Shown here: piece after piece, positions 28,594 through 37,407 of the stretch
Position numbering within the stretch: the stretch's first letter is position 1
Layout of the letters: every line of letters begins with the position of its first letter
Assembly: GCA_016716665.1 (NCBI GenBank)
Contig: JADJVH010000006.1
Span: 290,261 to 354,260 of the forward strand
DNA length: 64,000 nt
Reading direction: 5' to 3'
DNA from: Candidatus Opimibacter iunctus
Lineage (GTDB): Bacteria; Bacteroidota; Bacteroidia; Chitinophagales; Saprospiraceae
Position numbers and translations under genes: made by a program
Notes under the pieces: generated by a model
What the model saw: only the letters and a program-made list of their open reading frames with translations
Database searches by the model: none
Told to the model about the DNA's origin: nothing

Positions 28594-28623
28594 CAAAGGT
28601 ATATTGCTTTTAGCTAAATCAAC
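28594..28623 (-). promoter_or_regulatory. Candidate promoter of the TPR lipoprotein
   Basis: On the minus strand GTTG (28620-28623), an 18-base spacer, then TACCTTTG (28594-28601), an exact TAnnTTTG box. The leader would be about 17 bases. Confidence 0.55.
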
Positions 28624-28714
28624 AGTTGCTGACAACCTCAAAAGGTTAACGATGCTCAAAGGCCAGGAAAGGAGCATCTGAATACAGAATAGAATTTGCT
28701 GATCTCACTCACAC

Positions 28715-28765
28715 GGCTCTCTGCTCTCTGCTCTCTGCTCCTTGCTCCCTGCTCCTTGCCCTCTG
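28715..28765. repeat. Tandem CTCTCTG/CTCCTTG word repeat
   Basis: Seven or so degenerate 7-base units (CTCTCTG, CTCTCTG, CTCCTTG, CTCCCTG, CTCCTTG, CCCTCTG) in a pyrimidine-rich run just after the stop of the downstream-reading 473-residue gene. A related GAAGCTGGTAGCT duplication lies at 27626-27653. Confidence 0.65.
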
Positions 28766-30187
28766 CTACTTCAGCGCCGCCAGCTTTTCAAGAATCCAGT
28801 TTTTACTTACTACGCCTTGAGTAGATTCAACTTCCGTCACTAGCTTTTCAATTTGCTTGTTATCTCCAGAAGGAATCCTCGATAATTTGCGGACGATACT
28901 GATGGTGTTCAGGTAGTGTTTTCTTCGGGTGGCTGGTAATTCTTTATTCCGGTTGAGGTAGACACGGAACGTATCCAACAAGGATCCTAAGGCTTCAATC
29001 TCATCCAGTTCGTAGTAACTGGCCATCAACAGGGTTTTGGAATTCAGGTTGTAGGTCATGTCATCGTACTCCACCTGGCTCAATTGTTGAATTACCTTCT
29101 GATATTCTTTTCGGTAGAAGTAGAGTTGAGCAAGATTAAAAGTTATTGCATTTTCCCTATATCGTTCATCAAGTAATTGACTATAGTCATGGATAAATGA
29201 CTCTACCCAATCAAATTCCCTTAAACGTAATGCAATTGTGATAACGTTTTTGAAGGACCAAGGCGTAATTTGACCTCTGATCATTAAAAGTCGACTGTCT
29301 AGAGATTTATTATAAAGATTAAATACTTCACGAACATATTCCTCTTCACCTGCATTCATTCTCTTTATTCCGTAATTTAATGCTGCATCAATAATCTCTT
29401 TGGCTTCAGACTCTGGAAATAAGTGTATATGATTTTCGATCAGTTGTTTTAGTCGATCATAATGAGCCTTATTTTCAGGATCTTTGTAAGTAAGTAATAT
29501 TTGATAGTATAGAACAATTGGTGGAACGTCACTATAATCATGGGTTTCAACATGTTCAATGATTTCTTCAATAAATAAGATTTCATAATTCAGCGCAGCT
29601 AAGTGTTGGTGGTTTAATACGGTGCAATAATACCTTAGCTTTTCAGCCAAATAGAAACGATCTAGATTTAGTGCAATGCTCTCGATGTTTGACTTAGTAT
29701 TCCTTTCAAGTTCATAGCGATTCAGGTCATATATACTCTGCTCAAGTTCATACTGGTAGTAATAAAAAGAAGCAGGTTTTAGTTCTTGCTCCTGAACCAG
29801 GCGCTGGGCAGTTTTTAGTGCCCCTGATTGAAGTTTCTCAAGTCCTTTGGCCGAGATAGTCTCCAAAAGATATTTGGCTTTGTGAATAGGGTTGTTATCA
29901 AAAGATTCCTGAGCAAAATATTCTTCAACTAACTTTAAGAGATCACTTTGAAGTTTACGAAATCTTCCATCATCAAATGGTTCGTTGCCCTTAAAACAAA
30001 CTGACCAAACATTTTCTTTAGTGACTATTTCCTTACTTAAAGCTTTTGTATCCTCCTTAATCCACTCAAATAGCCTTATTATAGCGTCATTCTTGTTGAA
30101 AAAAGGACTCAAAATGAACCGATGGAGCCTGTTCAGTTCATGCCCGTTTAGCTGGATAATGGCCTGGTAAAGTTTCCCTTCACGCAT
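28766..30187 (-). CDS. Large helical protein of unknown function
   Basis: 473 residues, no signal peptide, no membrane helix. I do not recognise a named family. The whole chain looks like an array of helix pairs of about 35 residues, rich in Leu, Tyr, Glu and Lys, with a conserved-looking opening (LNGHELNRLHRFILSPFFN) and a TPR-like stretch near 340-420 (AQLYFYRKEYQKVIQQL). Base composition drops to about 38% GC in the middle (29150-30050), lower than its neighbours, which may hint at a different history. It is transcribed away from the T9SS adhesin gene. A cytoplasmic scaffold is a guess. Confidence 0.7.
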   Translation of the reverse strand: MREGKLYQAIIQLNGHELNRLHRFILSPFFNKNDAIIRLFEWIKEDTKALSKEIVTKENVWSVCFKGNEPFDDGRFRKLQSDLLKLVEEYFAQESFDNNPIHKAKYLLETISAKGLEKLQSGALKTAQRLVQEQELKPASFYYYQYELEQSIYDLNRYELERNTKSNIESIALNLDRFYLAEKLRYYCTVLNHQHLAALNYEILFIEEIIEHVETHDYSDVPPIVLYYQILLTYKDPENKAHYDRLKQLIENHIHLFPESEAKEIIDAALNYGIKRMNAGEEEYVREVFNLYNKSLDSRLLMIRGQITPWSFKNVITIALRLREFDWVESFIHDYSQLLDERYRENAITFNLAQLYFYRKEYQKVIQQLSQVEYDDMTYNLNSKTLLMASYYELDEIEALGSLLDTFRVYLNRNKELPATRRKHYLNTISIVRKLSRIPSGDNKQIEKLVTEVESTQGVVSKNWILEKLAALK

Positions 30188-30448
30188 AATGACAAATATT
30201 ATACATTTTTTTGGATTTTGTAAATCATTGACTTCTAATGTAAAAGATATGACAATAAACCATATTTAATCCTGTATTTTAGATAATTTTCCAGATTGAA
30301 TGTTATATATTATGCTGTATATCAGCGTTATAGGCATATAGCGAGAGAAATGGCAATAATTTTACAACAAAAGTTGCTTTGTAACGGTTTGATGTTAGTA
30401 TCTTGCAGACGCATTTATAACTGATAGTCCATTATACAGGAACCAAAA
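30188..30448. other. Divergent intergenic region with possible promoters
   Basis: AT-rich 261-base gap. On the plus strand TTTG (30378-30381), 17 bases, then TATCTTGC (30399-30406) is a possible promoter for the adhesin-like gene. The 12-mer TGCTGTATATCA (30313-30324) matches one in the leader of the PorP operon. Confidence 0.4.
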
Positions 30449-32926
30449 ATGAAGAATCTGTACCATATGCAGACCGTTTTGGTGGTGATATTTTCACTCC
30501 TGGCTTTGCCATTGTCCTTTGCCCAGCTTGCTGATCCTATCCAGGTCAATTTAAAAAACTCCGGATCAAGCTTTTCTGATCAGTTTTCCGCTTCTACGGA
30601 TTATGCCTCCTACATTGTATTCGAAGAGAATCCCCAACTAGGCGTTGCCGACATCATTGAAGGGAACAATACCCTCAATGTCATGTATACCCCTAATCTG
30701 GGAGCTATTGGGTCTACAGATCTGATAGTTACATACTATACCCTTTCAGCACCAATGCACCCCGTGACCAAATGGTATCGGTTTACAGTCAGTAATGAAA
30801 TCGTTATAGCTGGAAATGACCAGTTTGTAGTTGACCTGGGCGGTATTGATGTACCACTGGCTGTATTAGCGAATGACTCTGCGACAGGCGGAACCTTGTT
30901 CTTATCCACCGTTTCTGTCCTTAATACCGGGACAGCTACGATCAATGCTACAGGCGATGCTATTTTGTTTACCCCTGCCGCTGATTTTGAGGGTGATACC
31001 TGGATTCAGTACATCGCCTGCGATTCTGCCGGCAACTGCTCTCAGGCCAATGCCCATGTGCTTGTCCGCGACCCCAATGTTCAGGACCAACTGACTTTCC
31101 AAAAATATCTCCTCAACAGGGAGCAACTTGAAATCATCACCCCATTTGCGGGTTTTCAGATCGATGATGCGCCATCTCATGGAATGTTAGATTCAACCAA
31201 TAGTACAACCTGGGTCTATACACCGGATGCCGGATTTATAGGAAAAGATACTTTTCAGGTCGGTTTAGCAGGCTTGCTGACCCGCCAGTATATCGTGACT
31301 GTTTATGAAAAGGCGGTCAACGTGCAGACAAGGGATGATAAGTTTTATGTCAGGCCCGGACTGAGCGTCAGCTTCAATGTCCTCAACAATGACTTACTGG
31401 ACTTTGACCTGGTATCACATACTAATCCTACCAAGGGCGTTCTTTTTGAAGCAGGCAATGGTGTCTTTACGTATTCACCTAATAATGGATATCGTGGAGT
31501 TGATAAATTTACCTACACCACATGCTTTCAGGATACTGTATACTGTGAAACCGCTACTGTGTATCTGCATGTCACAGATCTGGAGCCTGAAAACATATTC
31601 ACCTACAATCTCCAGACCACCAAGGATCTGCCATTGACCATAGATTACCCGATTGCCTTTACTGACTTTGCTTATATCATCAGCAGTACCCCACAACATG
31701 GTTCGTTTACGAGCTATGATGGAGTTCAAACGATTCAGCTTCCTTGCGATACCATAGAAAGCTATAATATGCTTGTCTATGAGCCTGAAGCAGGGTATAC
31801 CGGGCCGGATCATTTTGAATACTATTATTGTATACAACCAAGTAATCTGTGTTACCAGGTTAAAGTCGATATGAATGTCATAGAGGCACCTGAGACTGAA
31901 TCCTGTCCTTGTGTGCTTGACTGTGTATGGCCAGGTGATGCCGATCTTGACGGCAGAGTCGATATGACTGACTTGTTGACGATGGGCTACAGATTAGGGG
32001 AGACAGGCCCAGTGCGTGACTATACTTCACCTGAAACCTGGTTTGGCCAGCATTCTGATAATTGGAATTTCGCAGCAACCGGACCTGGAGTACAATACCT
32101 GGATGCCAATGGTGATGGTGCTGTGACAGCATCAGATGTAGATTTGATTGATGCCAATTACTATCGTACACACGATGTGGTTGTTAAAGATGTACAACAG
32201 AAATTACCATATCAGTTTTCGTTGATTCCGGTTCAATTCTCACTTGATTCAGGGGATGTTGTAATTCTAGATGTTGCATTAGGTAATGCCAACTTACCTG
32301 TCTTAGATCTCAAAGGAACTAAGTTCAGCGTTAATATTAACCCCGCCTGGATAGATTCTTCTTCTGTCACTGTTAGTTTTCTCCAAGATTCATGGTTATC
32401 TGAAGGGTCACCATATATTTCTCTTGGTAAAGTGCCTTGGGATGGCCGAATAGATGCAGGCTATGTTAAGGCTAATGGAAATGGTAATAGTGGTTTTGGA
32501 GTAATTGCGACAATAGTCTTTATTATTGAAGATGATGTTGAGGGTTTCAAGACAGACGATGATATTATTCAAATACCTGTAAGCCTTCAATCAGGTGCTG
32601 TAATGGGTCTGGATGGAACCATCTATGATGTGGAAGGGGATGAAATCATGCTCACATATAACCTGGGTGAAGCTAGAAAAGATCAATATAAGCTTATCGT
32701 CTATCCTAATCCAGCACAAGATCTGGTAGATATACACCTCAACGGCAAGACAACCATTGAATCAATCTCCATAGTTGATCCTCAAGGCAGGATCATTCGT
32801 AGCTATGCTGATATCAATGATAAGCATCATCAGATGAATGTCAGTTCACTTCCTGTTGGACTCTATTATGTCCAGGTCAATCACACCCACGGGGTGATGA
32901 CACAGTTGTTATCTGTGATCAGATAA
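30449..32926 (+). CDS. Surface protein with cadherin-like repeats, dockerin-like domain and T9SS type A tail
   Basis: 825 residues with a signal peptide ending LSFAQ. Residues 110-480 hold Ig/cadherin-like blocks of the VLANDSATGG / VLNNDLLDFD kind, each closing with a FTPAADFEGD- or YSPNNGYRG-like strand. A dockerin-like pair of calcium loops follows: DADLDGRVDMTD near 496 and DANGDGAVTASD near 551, split by a 45-residue insert. A cohesin-like strand region comes next, and then the type A sorting domain (VYPNPAQDLVDIHL near 752 to the C-terminus). Likely an adhesin or a scaffold-bound surface protein. Base composition in 32200-32560 is clearly more AT-rich than the rest. Confidence 0.88.
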   Translation: MKNLYHMQTVLVVIFSLLALPLSFAQLADPIQVNLKNSGSSFSDQFSASTDYASYIVFEENPQLGVADIIEGNNTLNVMYTPNLGAIGSTDLIVTYYTLSAPMHPVTKWYRFTVSNEIVIAGNDQFVVDLGGIDVPLAVLANDSATGGTLFLSTVSVLNTGTATINATGDAILFTPAADFEGDTWIQYIACDSAGNCSQANAHVLVRDPNVQDQLTFQKYLLNREQLEIITPFAGFQIDDAPSHGMLDSTNSTTWVYTPDAGFIGKDTFQVGLAGLLTRQYIVTVYEKAVNVQTRDDKFYVRPGLSVSFNVLNNDLLDFDLVSHTNPTKGVLFEAGNGVFTYSPNNGYRGVDKFTYTTCFQDTVYCETATVYLHVTDLEPENIFTYNLQTTKDLPLTIDYPIAFTDFAYIISSTPQHGSFTSYDGVQTIQLPCDTIESYNMLVYEPEAGYTGPDHFEYYYCIQPSNLCYQVKVDMNVIEAPETESCPCVLDCVWPGDADLDGRVDMTDLLTMGYRLGETGPVRDYTSPETWFGQHSDNWNFAATGPGVQYLDANGDGAVTASDVDLIDANYYRTHDVVVKDVQQKLPYQFSLIPVQFSLDSGDVVILDVALGNANLPVLDLKGTKFSVNINPAWIDSSSVTVSFLQDSWLSEGSPYISLGKVPWDGRIDAGYVKANGNGNSGFGVIATIVFIIEDDVEGFKTDDDIIQIPVSLQSGAVMGLDGTIYDVEGDEIMLTYNLGEARKDQYKLIVYPNPAQDLVDIHLNGKTTIESISIVDPQGRIIRSYADINDKHHQMNVSSLPVGLYYVQVNHTHGVMTQLLSVIR

Positions 32927-32975
32927 TCACTCCTCATTCGATTCACATGCAATTTTACTATCACTAACAAAATCT

Positions 32976-33144
32976 CTCCGCTGGCTTCGGCTACGCTCAG
33001 CCACCAAGGATTTCAGGTAAGAATTTAAAATAGAATCTTTTGATTGGTATTATCCAACCAAATTCGGATGAGTTCGTTTCGACTCCGCTCAACGAACTGG
33101 AATTTATAGATTCAAGTCCCCTTTAGGGGATTTAGGGGCAAAAT
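32976..33144. repeat. Cluster of three intergenic repeat units
   Basis: Two GGCTTCGGCTACGCTCAGCC-type units lie here: one at 32976-33005 and a hairpin-forming variant at 33070-33100 (AGTTCGT and ACGAACT arms). They are followed by the CAAGTCCCCTTTAGGGG plus ATTTAGGGGCAAAA element at 33114-33142. The stack separates the adhesin gene from the convergent LytTR gene. Confidence 0.7.
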
Positions 33145-33875
33145 TAGAGTTTGTTTTTATTGACAATCTCCAATATCTCATCCCTGTAATTCTTCCCGAT
33201 AGGTAGTTGCTTGATCTGGCCCTTCTCGTATACATCTACGGATGTGCCATCCACAGCATGGATCTTATCTATGGATACGATGTAGGACCTGTGGATGCGC
33301 TTGAACTTACTCAGCGGTAACTTGTCTTCGAGGCTCTTCATGGTCTGCAAGGTCACCACACGTCCTTGCTCGAGGCGGATGATTACATAGTCCTTCAGGC
33401 CTTCGATGTAGAGGATCTCATCATACTTGATCTTGACCAGTTTCTTGTCGGCCTTGACAAAGAAAAATTCAACACCTTCGCCAGGAGTGCTTCCTTCAGT
33501 AGATTCCTCACGCTTGCGGAGCTCATATTGTTCCATAGCCTTATTGACGGCCTTCATAAAGCGGTCAATGGAGATAGGCTTGAGCAGATAGTCTATGGCA
33601 TTGAGTTCATACCCTTCTAGAGCATAGTTGCTAAACGCTGTGGTGAAAATAAACATTGGCGGATTGGGCAATGCCTTGATGAAATCAACGCCTGACAATT
33701 GTGGCATCTGGATATCCAGGAAGATGAGGTCGATCTGGTTTTTCCTCAGGATGTCATTAGCTTCAAGGGCATTGGAACACCTGGCGACGAGATGGAGCTC
33801 AGGCATCTGTTGGATGTACGTTTCGAGTACATCAAGTGCCAGTGGTTCGTCGTCAATGATCAGGGTATTTATCAT
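33144..33875 (-). CDS. LytTR family response regulator
   Basis: 243-residue DNA-binding response regulator. Receiver domain 1-120: acidic pair Asp8/Asp9, phospho-acceptor Asp54 in FLDIQMP, Thr/Ser switch in FTTAF, and Lys in LLKPIS. The LytTR domain (about 140-243) has the typical start FFFVKADKKLVKIKYDEILYI, then HRSYIVSIDKI and LPIGKNYRDEI. It is encoded directly after its kinase with a 20-base gap, so the pair acts together. The target genes cannot be read from sequence. Confidence 0.95.
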   Translation of the reverse strand: MINTLIIDDEPLALDVLETYIQQMPELHLVARCSNALEANDILRKNQIDLIFLDIQMPQLSGVDFIKALPNPPMFIFTTAFSNYALEGYELNAIDYLLKPISIDRFMKAVNKAMEQYELRKREESTEGSTPGEGVEFFFVKADKKLVKIKYDEILYIEGLKDYVIIRLEQGRVVTLQTMKSLEDKLPLSKFKRIHRSYIVSIDKIHAVDGTSVDVYEKGQIKQLPIGKNYRDEILEIVNKNKL

Positions 33876-33895
33876 GGTTTGTTTGTTTTAATAGG

Positions 33896-34939
33896 TTAAG
33901 CAGTTAAAGCTAAAGAAAGTTCGACAATGTGTTCTTTGTCATTGTCCTCGATATCGAGTTTATATTGATTAGGATACAACAGGTTGAGTCTTCGTTGCAC
34001 ATTCGCCAGGCCAATGCCCCCGCTTGTTTGTTCCGATGGTAACGGGGGTGAGGCAGGTTTGCTATTGAGTATACGAAGGAGCAGCTTATTATCGAGCACC
34101 TTCATATTGACATGCACATAGCCATCGCTGATCTGATGGTTGAGACCATGCTTGAAGCTGTTTTCCAGAAAGGGTATAAATATCAATGGGGCGATCGTCT
34201 GATCGGTGATCTGTCCTTCTACATTGAACCTGATATCTGCGTGTCCGGATTGCCTCAAGGCTTCCAGCGCGAGATAATTCTGGATATAGTTGACTTCCTT
34301 TTGCAGCGGTACACGGCGTTCATTACTCTCATAGAGCATATACCGCATCATCTCTGACAGTTTGATGACGATCTCCGGGGCTTTATCTGATTTCTTGAGC
34401 GTCAGCGCGTAGAGGCTGTTTAATGTATTAAAAAGGAAGTGGGGATTGATCTGGGATTTGAGAAACTTTATCTCCGACTGCATGCGCTGGGTCTCGAGTT
34501 CCTTGCGGTCCCGCTGGTGTCGCTGCCAGTCAGAGACAATTTTGATGATCGTGGTTCCTCCTGCTATCGTAAACAGGACCAGGAAAATCGAGTGTTGTTC
34601 CATGACCAGCATCTCCCTTGGCTCGACTTCCTCATAGGTGAGATAGAGCATCATGACCTTGATCGGGGTAAGTACGGCTACCATCGTAAGCAGGAGCAGC
34701 ACATAGGTCATAAAGTTCTTCTGGTTGAGGAAGCGGGGGATGAGGTACCCTATGTTGATATAGACTACAAGGATATAGAAGAACAGACTGATCAGCGTGC
34801 GGGAGATTTCCAGCAGGGAATAGTTATTTTCCTTTCCGGCTAGCATCCAGAAAAAGACCAGAATCCAAAACACCCCATGGAGAACCCATGGCTTCTGCAC
34901 CATCTGCATCAGGCGGAAAAAGCGGTTACGGTTGTTCAT
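33896..34939 (-). CDS. LytS-type sensor histidine kinase
   Basis: Membrane histidine kinase of 347 residues in the family that pairs with LytTR regulators. Four hydrophobic helices fill residues 15-140, then a short coiled coil, the His-kinase motif SQINPHFLFNTLNSLYAL near 165, and an ATPase domain with IPFLENSFKHGLNH (N box) and GIGLANVQRRL (G box). No extracytoplasmic sensor domain is present, so it probably senses a membrane state or a small ligand. I prefer ATG at 34939 over GTG at 34948 because a TACATTTG -7 box at 34953-34960 would start transcription near 34947. Confidence 0.93.
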   Translation of the reverse strand: MNNRNRFFRLMQMVQKPWVLHGVFWILVFFWMLAGKENNYSLLEISRTLISLFFYILVVYINIGYLIPRFLNQKNFMTYVLLLLTMVAVLTPIKVMMLYLTYEEVEPREMLVMEQHSIFLVLFTIAGGTTIIKIVSDWQRHQRDRKELETQRMQSEIKFLKSQINPHFLFNTLNSLYALTLKKSDKAPEIVIKLSEMMRYMLYESNERRVPLQKEVNYIQNYLALEALRQSGHADIRFNVEGQITDQTIAPLIFIPFLENSFKHGLNHQISDGYVHVNMKVLDNKLLLRILNSKPASPPLPSEQTSGGIGLANVQRRLNLLYPNQYKLDIEDNDKEHIVELSLALTA

Positions 34940-34948
34940 TTTGGCCAC

Positions 34949-35309
34949 GATACAAATGTAGGCAGGTCAGCCATTATTATGATGTTTTATAGATTAGGGC
35001 TTCACTGGATAGATGAAACTGGCTTTTTGGGTAGTAAAGTGGCATGAGATTTTCATATTCATCAAAGCAGGGAAATCAGTAAATAGAGGCTTGAGGGGAG
35101 GCTAAAGCGGCATATGTTGCCCTGTTTATGTGCGCACATTTGAAAGATTGAGCGTTATTTGCGGGTTCATTTTCACTTCAACATTTATGGATGCATGTTG
35201 TTTGGTTGAGGATAGTCAGGAATACATTGCGGGCGGCCTGAAAGCAGAATCCTTTCCTGAACCATTGAATCCTAAACATATATCTCACCAGACCTTATTT
35301 TTGTAGCTG
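34949..35309. other. Intergenic region between kinase gene and folE
   Basis: 361 bases between divergent genes. It holds an exact TAnnTTTG box for the kinase on the minus strand (34953-34960) and a candidate promoter for folE (35201-35230). A 10-base palindrome TGTGCGCACA lies near 35132-35141. I see no open frame or RNA-like fold. Confidence 0.5.
35201..35230 (+). promoter_or_regulatory. Candidate promoter of the folE-fabD-algH operon
   Basis: TTTG (35201-35204), 18 bases, then TACATTGC (35223-35230), one base off TAnnTTTG. The leader would be about 70 bases. Confidence 0.4.
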
Positions 35310-35909
35310 ATGCCAAAATACAGTAAAGAGGAAAAATACAGCCAGGAGTCTACGCAGGCAATACAGGCGATGTACACAGACCTGATCCGCCTCCTGGGGG
35401 AAGACCCTGCAAGAGATGGGCTGATCAAGACGCCTGAGCGGGTGGCAAAGGCTTTGCAATTCCTGACACATGGTTATGACCTCAATCCATCCAAGGTGTT
35501 GAAGTCCGCCATGTTTGCCGAAGAGTACAGCGAAATGGTCATCGTGAAGGATATTGAGCTTTTTTCGCTTTGTGAGCATCATATGTTGCCCTTCTTCGGA
35601 AAGGCGCATATCGCCTATATTCCCAACGGGCATATCGTTGGATTGAGTAAAATTCCAAGAGTAGTTGATATTTTTGCACGAAGACTGCAGGTGCAGGAGA
35701 GGCTCACGCATGAAATATTGCAGTGCATAGATGAAACCTTAAAGCCCCTGGGCTGTGCGGTGGTGATCGAAGCAAGGCATATGTGCATGATGATGCGGGG
35801 TGTGCAAAAGCAGAATTCGAAAACAACGACGTCAGCGTTTACGGGACAATTTAATAAAGTAGAAACCCGTAATGAGTTTTTACATTTGATATCATCAGAC
35901 TTGAGTTAA
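35310..35909 (+). CDS. folE: GTP cyclohydrolase I
   Basis: Opens the GTP ring to make dihydroneopterin triphosphate, the first step towards folate and other pterins. 199 residues. Seen: zinc ligands in LCEHHMLPF (Cys and His near 88-92) and in ARHMCMMMRGVQK near 160; the substrate loop GLSKIPRVV; and the terminal TSAFTG and RNEFLHLI. The stop codon TAA shares its last base with the ATG of fabD (TAATG), which signals coupled translation. Confidence 0.96.
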   Translation: MPKYSKEEKYSQESTQAIQAMYTDLIRLLGEDPARDGLIKTPERVAKALQFLTHGYDLNPSKVLKSAMFAEEYSEMVIVKDIELFSLCEHHMLPFFGKAHIAYIPNGHIVGLSKIPRVVDIFARRLQVQERLTHEILQCIDETLKPLGCAVVIEARHMCMMMRGVQKQNSKTTTSAFTGQFNKVETRNEFLHLISSDLS

Positions 35910-36790
35910 TGGCAAACAAGCGAGCATTTATTTTTCCCGGACAGGGATCACAGCTTACCGGTATGGGGGCTGCATTGTATGATAATGAGCCTTCTGTCAG
36001 ATATATTTTTGACCAGGCAGATGACATACTCGGATATGGGTTGAAAGACCTGATGTTTCATGGTGCCGAGCAGGACCTTAAGCGTACAGAGGTGACGCAG
36101 CCGGCCGTATTTGTGTATAGTTATGCCACCTTTATGTCCAAAGATCCCGGACTTGCGGATGCAGTGGCCGGTCATTCCCTGGGTGAACTGACTGCACTAG
36201 TTGCTGCTAAGGCGCTGGATTTTGAATCCGGTCTCAGACTGGTAGCTGCCAGGGCATCAGCTATGCAGGCTGCATGTGAAATCACCAACAGCACCATGGC
36301 CGCTATACTTGGCCTTGAAGATGAAGTAGTGCAGCAGGTATGCCTTGATACGCCAGGAATCGTAGTGGCTGCTAATTATAACTGTCCTGGCCAGGTCGTT
36401 ATCTCTGGAGAAACTGCGGCAGTAGAAATGGCCCTTGAAAACTGTAAGAAAGCTGGTGCCAAGCGTGCGATACTACTTGCCGTCGGTGGGGCATTTCATA
36501 GCCCGCTGATGACCCCTGCACGTGATATGTTTGCAGAAGCCATTGAGCGGACCACATTTCATACCCCGGTATGTGAGGTCTTTCAAAATGTGGATGCAAG
36601 CCCATCAGTCAATCCGGATACCATCAAGCATAAATTGCTCCACCAACTGACTTCCTCGGTCCAATGGACCAGCACGATAGAAAACATGAAAGAGGCAGGT
36701 ATCAGTGAGTATGTAGAATTTGGCAGCAAAGTGCTGGGAGGTTTCGTCAAGAAAATAGATAAAGAAGCTGTGATCACATCGTTTGAATAG
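35909..36790 (+). CDS. fabD: Malonyl-CoA:ACP transacylase
   Basis: Moves malonyl groups from CoA to acyl carrier protein for fatty acid synthesis. 293 residues. Seen: FPGQGSQLTGMG near 9-20, nucleophile Ser90 in GHSLGE, the substrate Arg in AARASAMQ near 115, and active His197 in GGAFHSPLM. The ATG overlaps the folE stop by one base and the gene directly abuts the next ATG, so folE, fabD and algH form one operon. Confidence 0.96.
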   Translation: MANKRAFIFPGQGSQLTGMGAALYDNEPSVRYIFDQADDILGYGLKDLMFHGAEQDLKRTEVTQPAVFVYSYATFMSKDPGLADAVAGHSLGELTALVAAKALDFESGLRLVAARASAMQAACEITNSTMAAILGLEDEVVQQVCLDTPGIVVAANYNCPGQVVISGETAAVEMALENCKKAGAKRAILLAVGGAFHSPLMTPARDMFAEAIERTTFHTPVCEVFQNVDASPSVNPDTIKHKLLHQLTSSVQWTSTIENMKEAGISEYVEFGSKVLGGFVKKIDKEAVITSFE

Positions 36791-37351
36791 ATGATGAAGT
36801 ACGAAGTCCATACCGGGAGTCTGCTGGTAGCAGAGCCTTTTATGCAGGATGACAATTTCCGAAGGTCCGTGATCCTGGTGACTGACCATTCAGATGACGA
36901 AGGCACCGTAGGTTTTATCATCAATAAGCCACTTACTGTACAGATTGCAGAATTAGTCGAGGATTTTCCTGAAATTGATGCCCTTGCGTATTATGGTGGA
37001 CCTGTTTCGACCAATACCATACACTATATCCATAATGTCGGGCTACTGCTTGATGGCAGTACGGAGATCGCCCCTGGTGTGTTTTGGGGAGGGGAGTTTG
37101 AAAAACTCAAGTTTCTTATAGCCCATGAAATGATCAAGAGTGAGAACATCCGCTTTTTCGTTGGGTATGCCGGTTGGTCACCCGGACAATTGATCGAAGA
37201 GCTGGATGCTCATTCGTGGATCACCACCGAGGTACATGCCAACTACCTCTTCAAATCAAAGCCTTCCAGGTTGTGGAACCAGGTCATGCATCACAAGGGT
37301 GATGTGTACAGTGTTTTGGCCCAGTTGCCCGAGCAGCCCAACCTAAATTAG
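36791..37351 (+). CDS. YqgE/AlgH family protein
   Basis: 186-residue cytoplasmic protein of the YqgE/AlgH family (DUF179), role unknown in general. Typical features: an opening GSLLVAEPFMQDDNFRRSV, then ILVTDHSDDEGTVGFIINKP, YGGPVS near 75, and FVGYAGWSPGQLIEEL near 122-137. It begins at the base after the fabD stop. Confidence 0.92.
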   Translation: MMKYEVHTGSLLVAEPFMQDDNFRRSVILVTDHSDDEGTVGFIINKPLTVQIAELVEDFPEIDALAYYGGPVSTNTIHYIHNVGLLLDGSTEIAPGVFWGGEFEKLKFLIAHEMIKSENIRFFVGYAGWSPGQLIEELDAHSWITTEVHANYLFKSKPSRLWNQVMHHKGDVYSVLAQLPEQPNLN

Positions 37352-37407
37352 AAAAAGCGCAAAAAATCGGGTCTAAAACCTTGTAAGCTATTGAATATTA
37401 GTAAGTT

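Noticed and set aside
28715..28765. CRISPR or tRNA-like repeat
   Set aside because: Tandem 7-base pyrimidine words without spacers; simple-sequence expansion.
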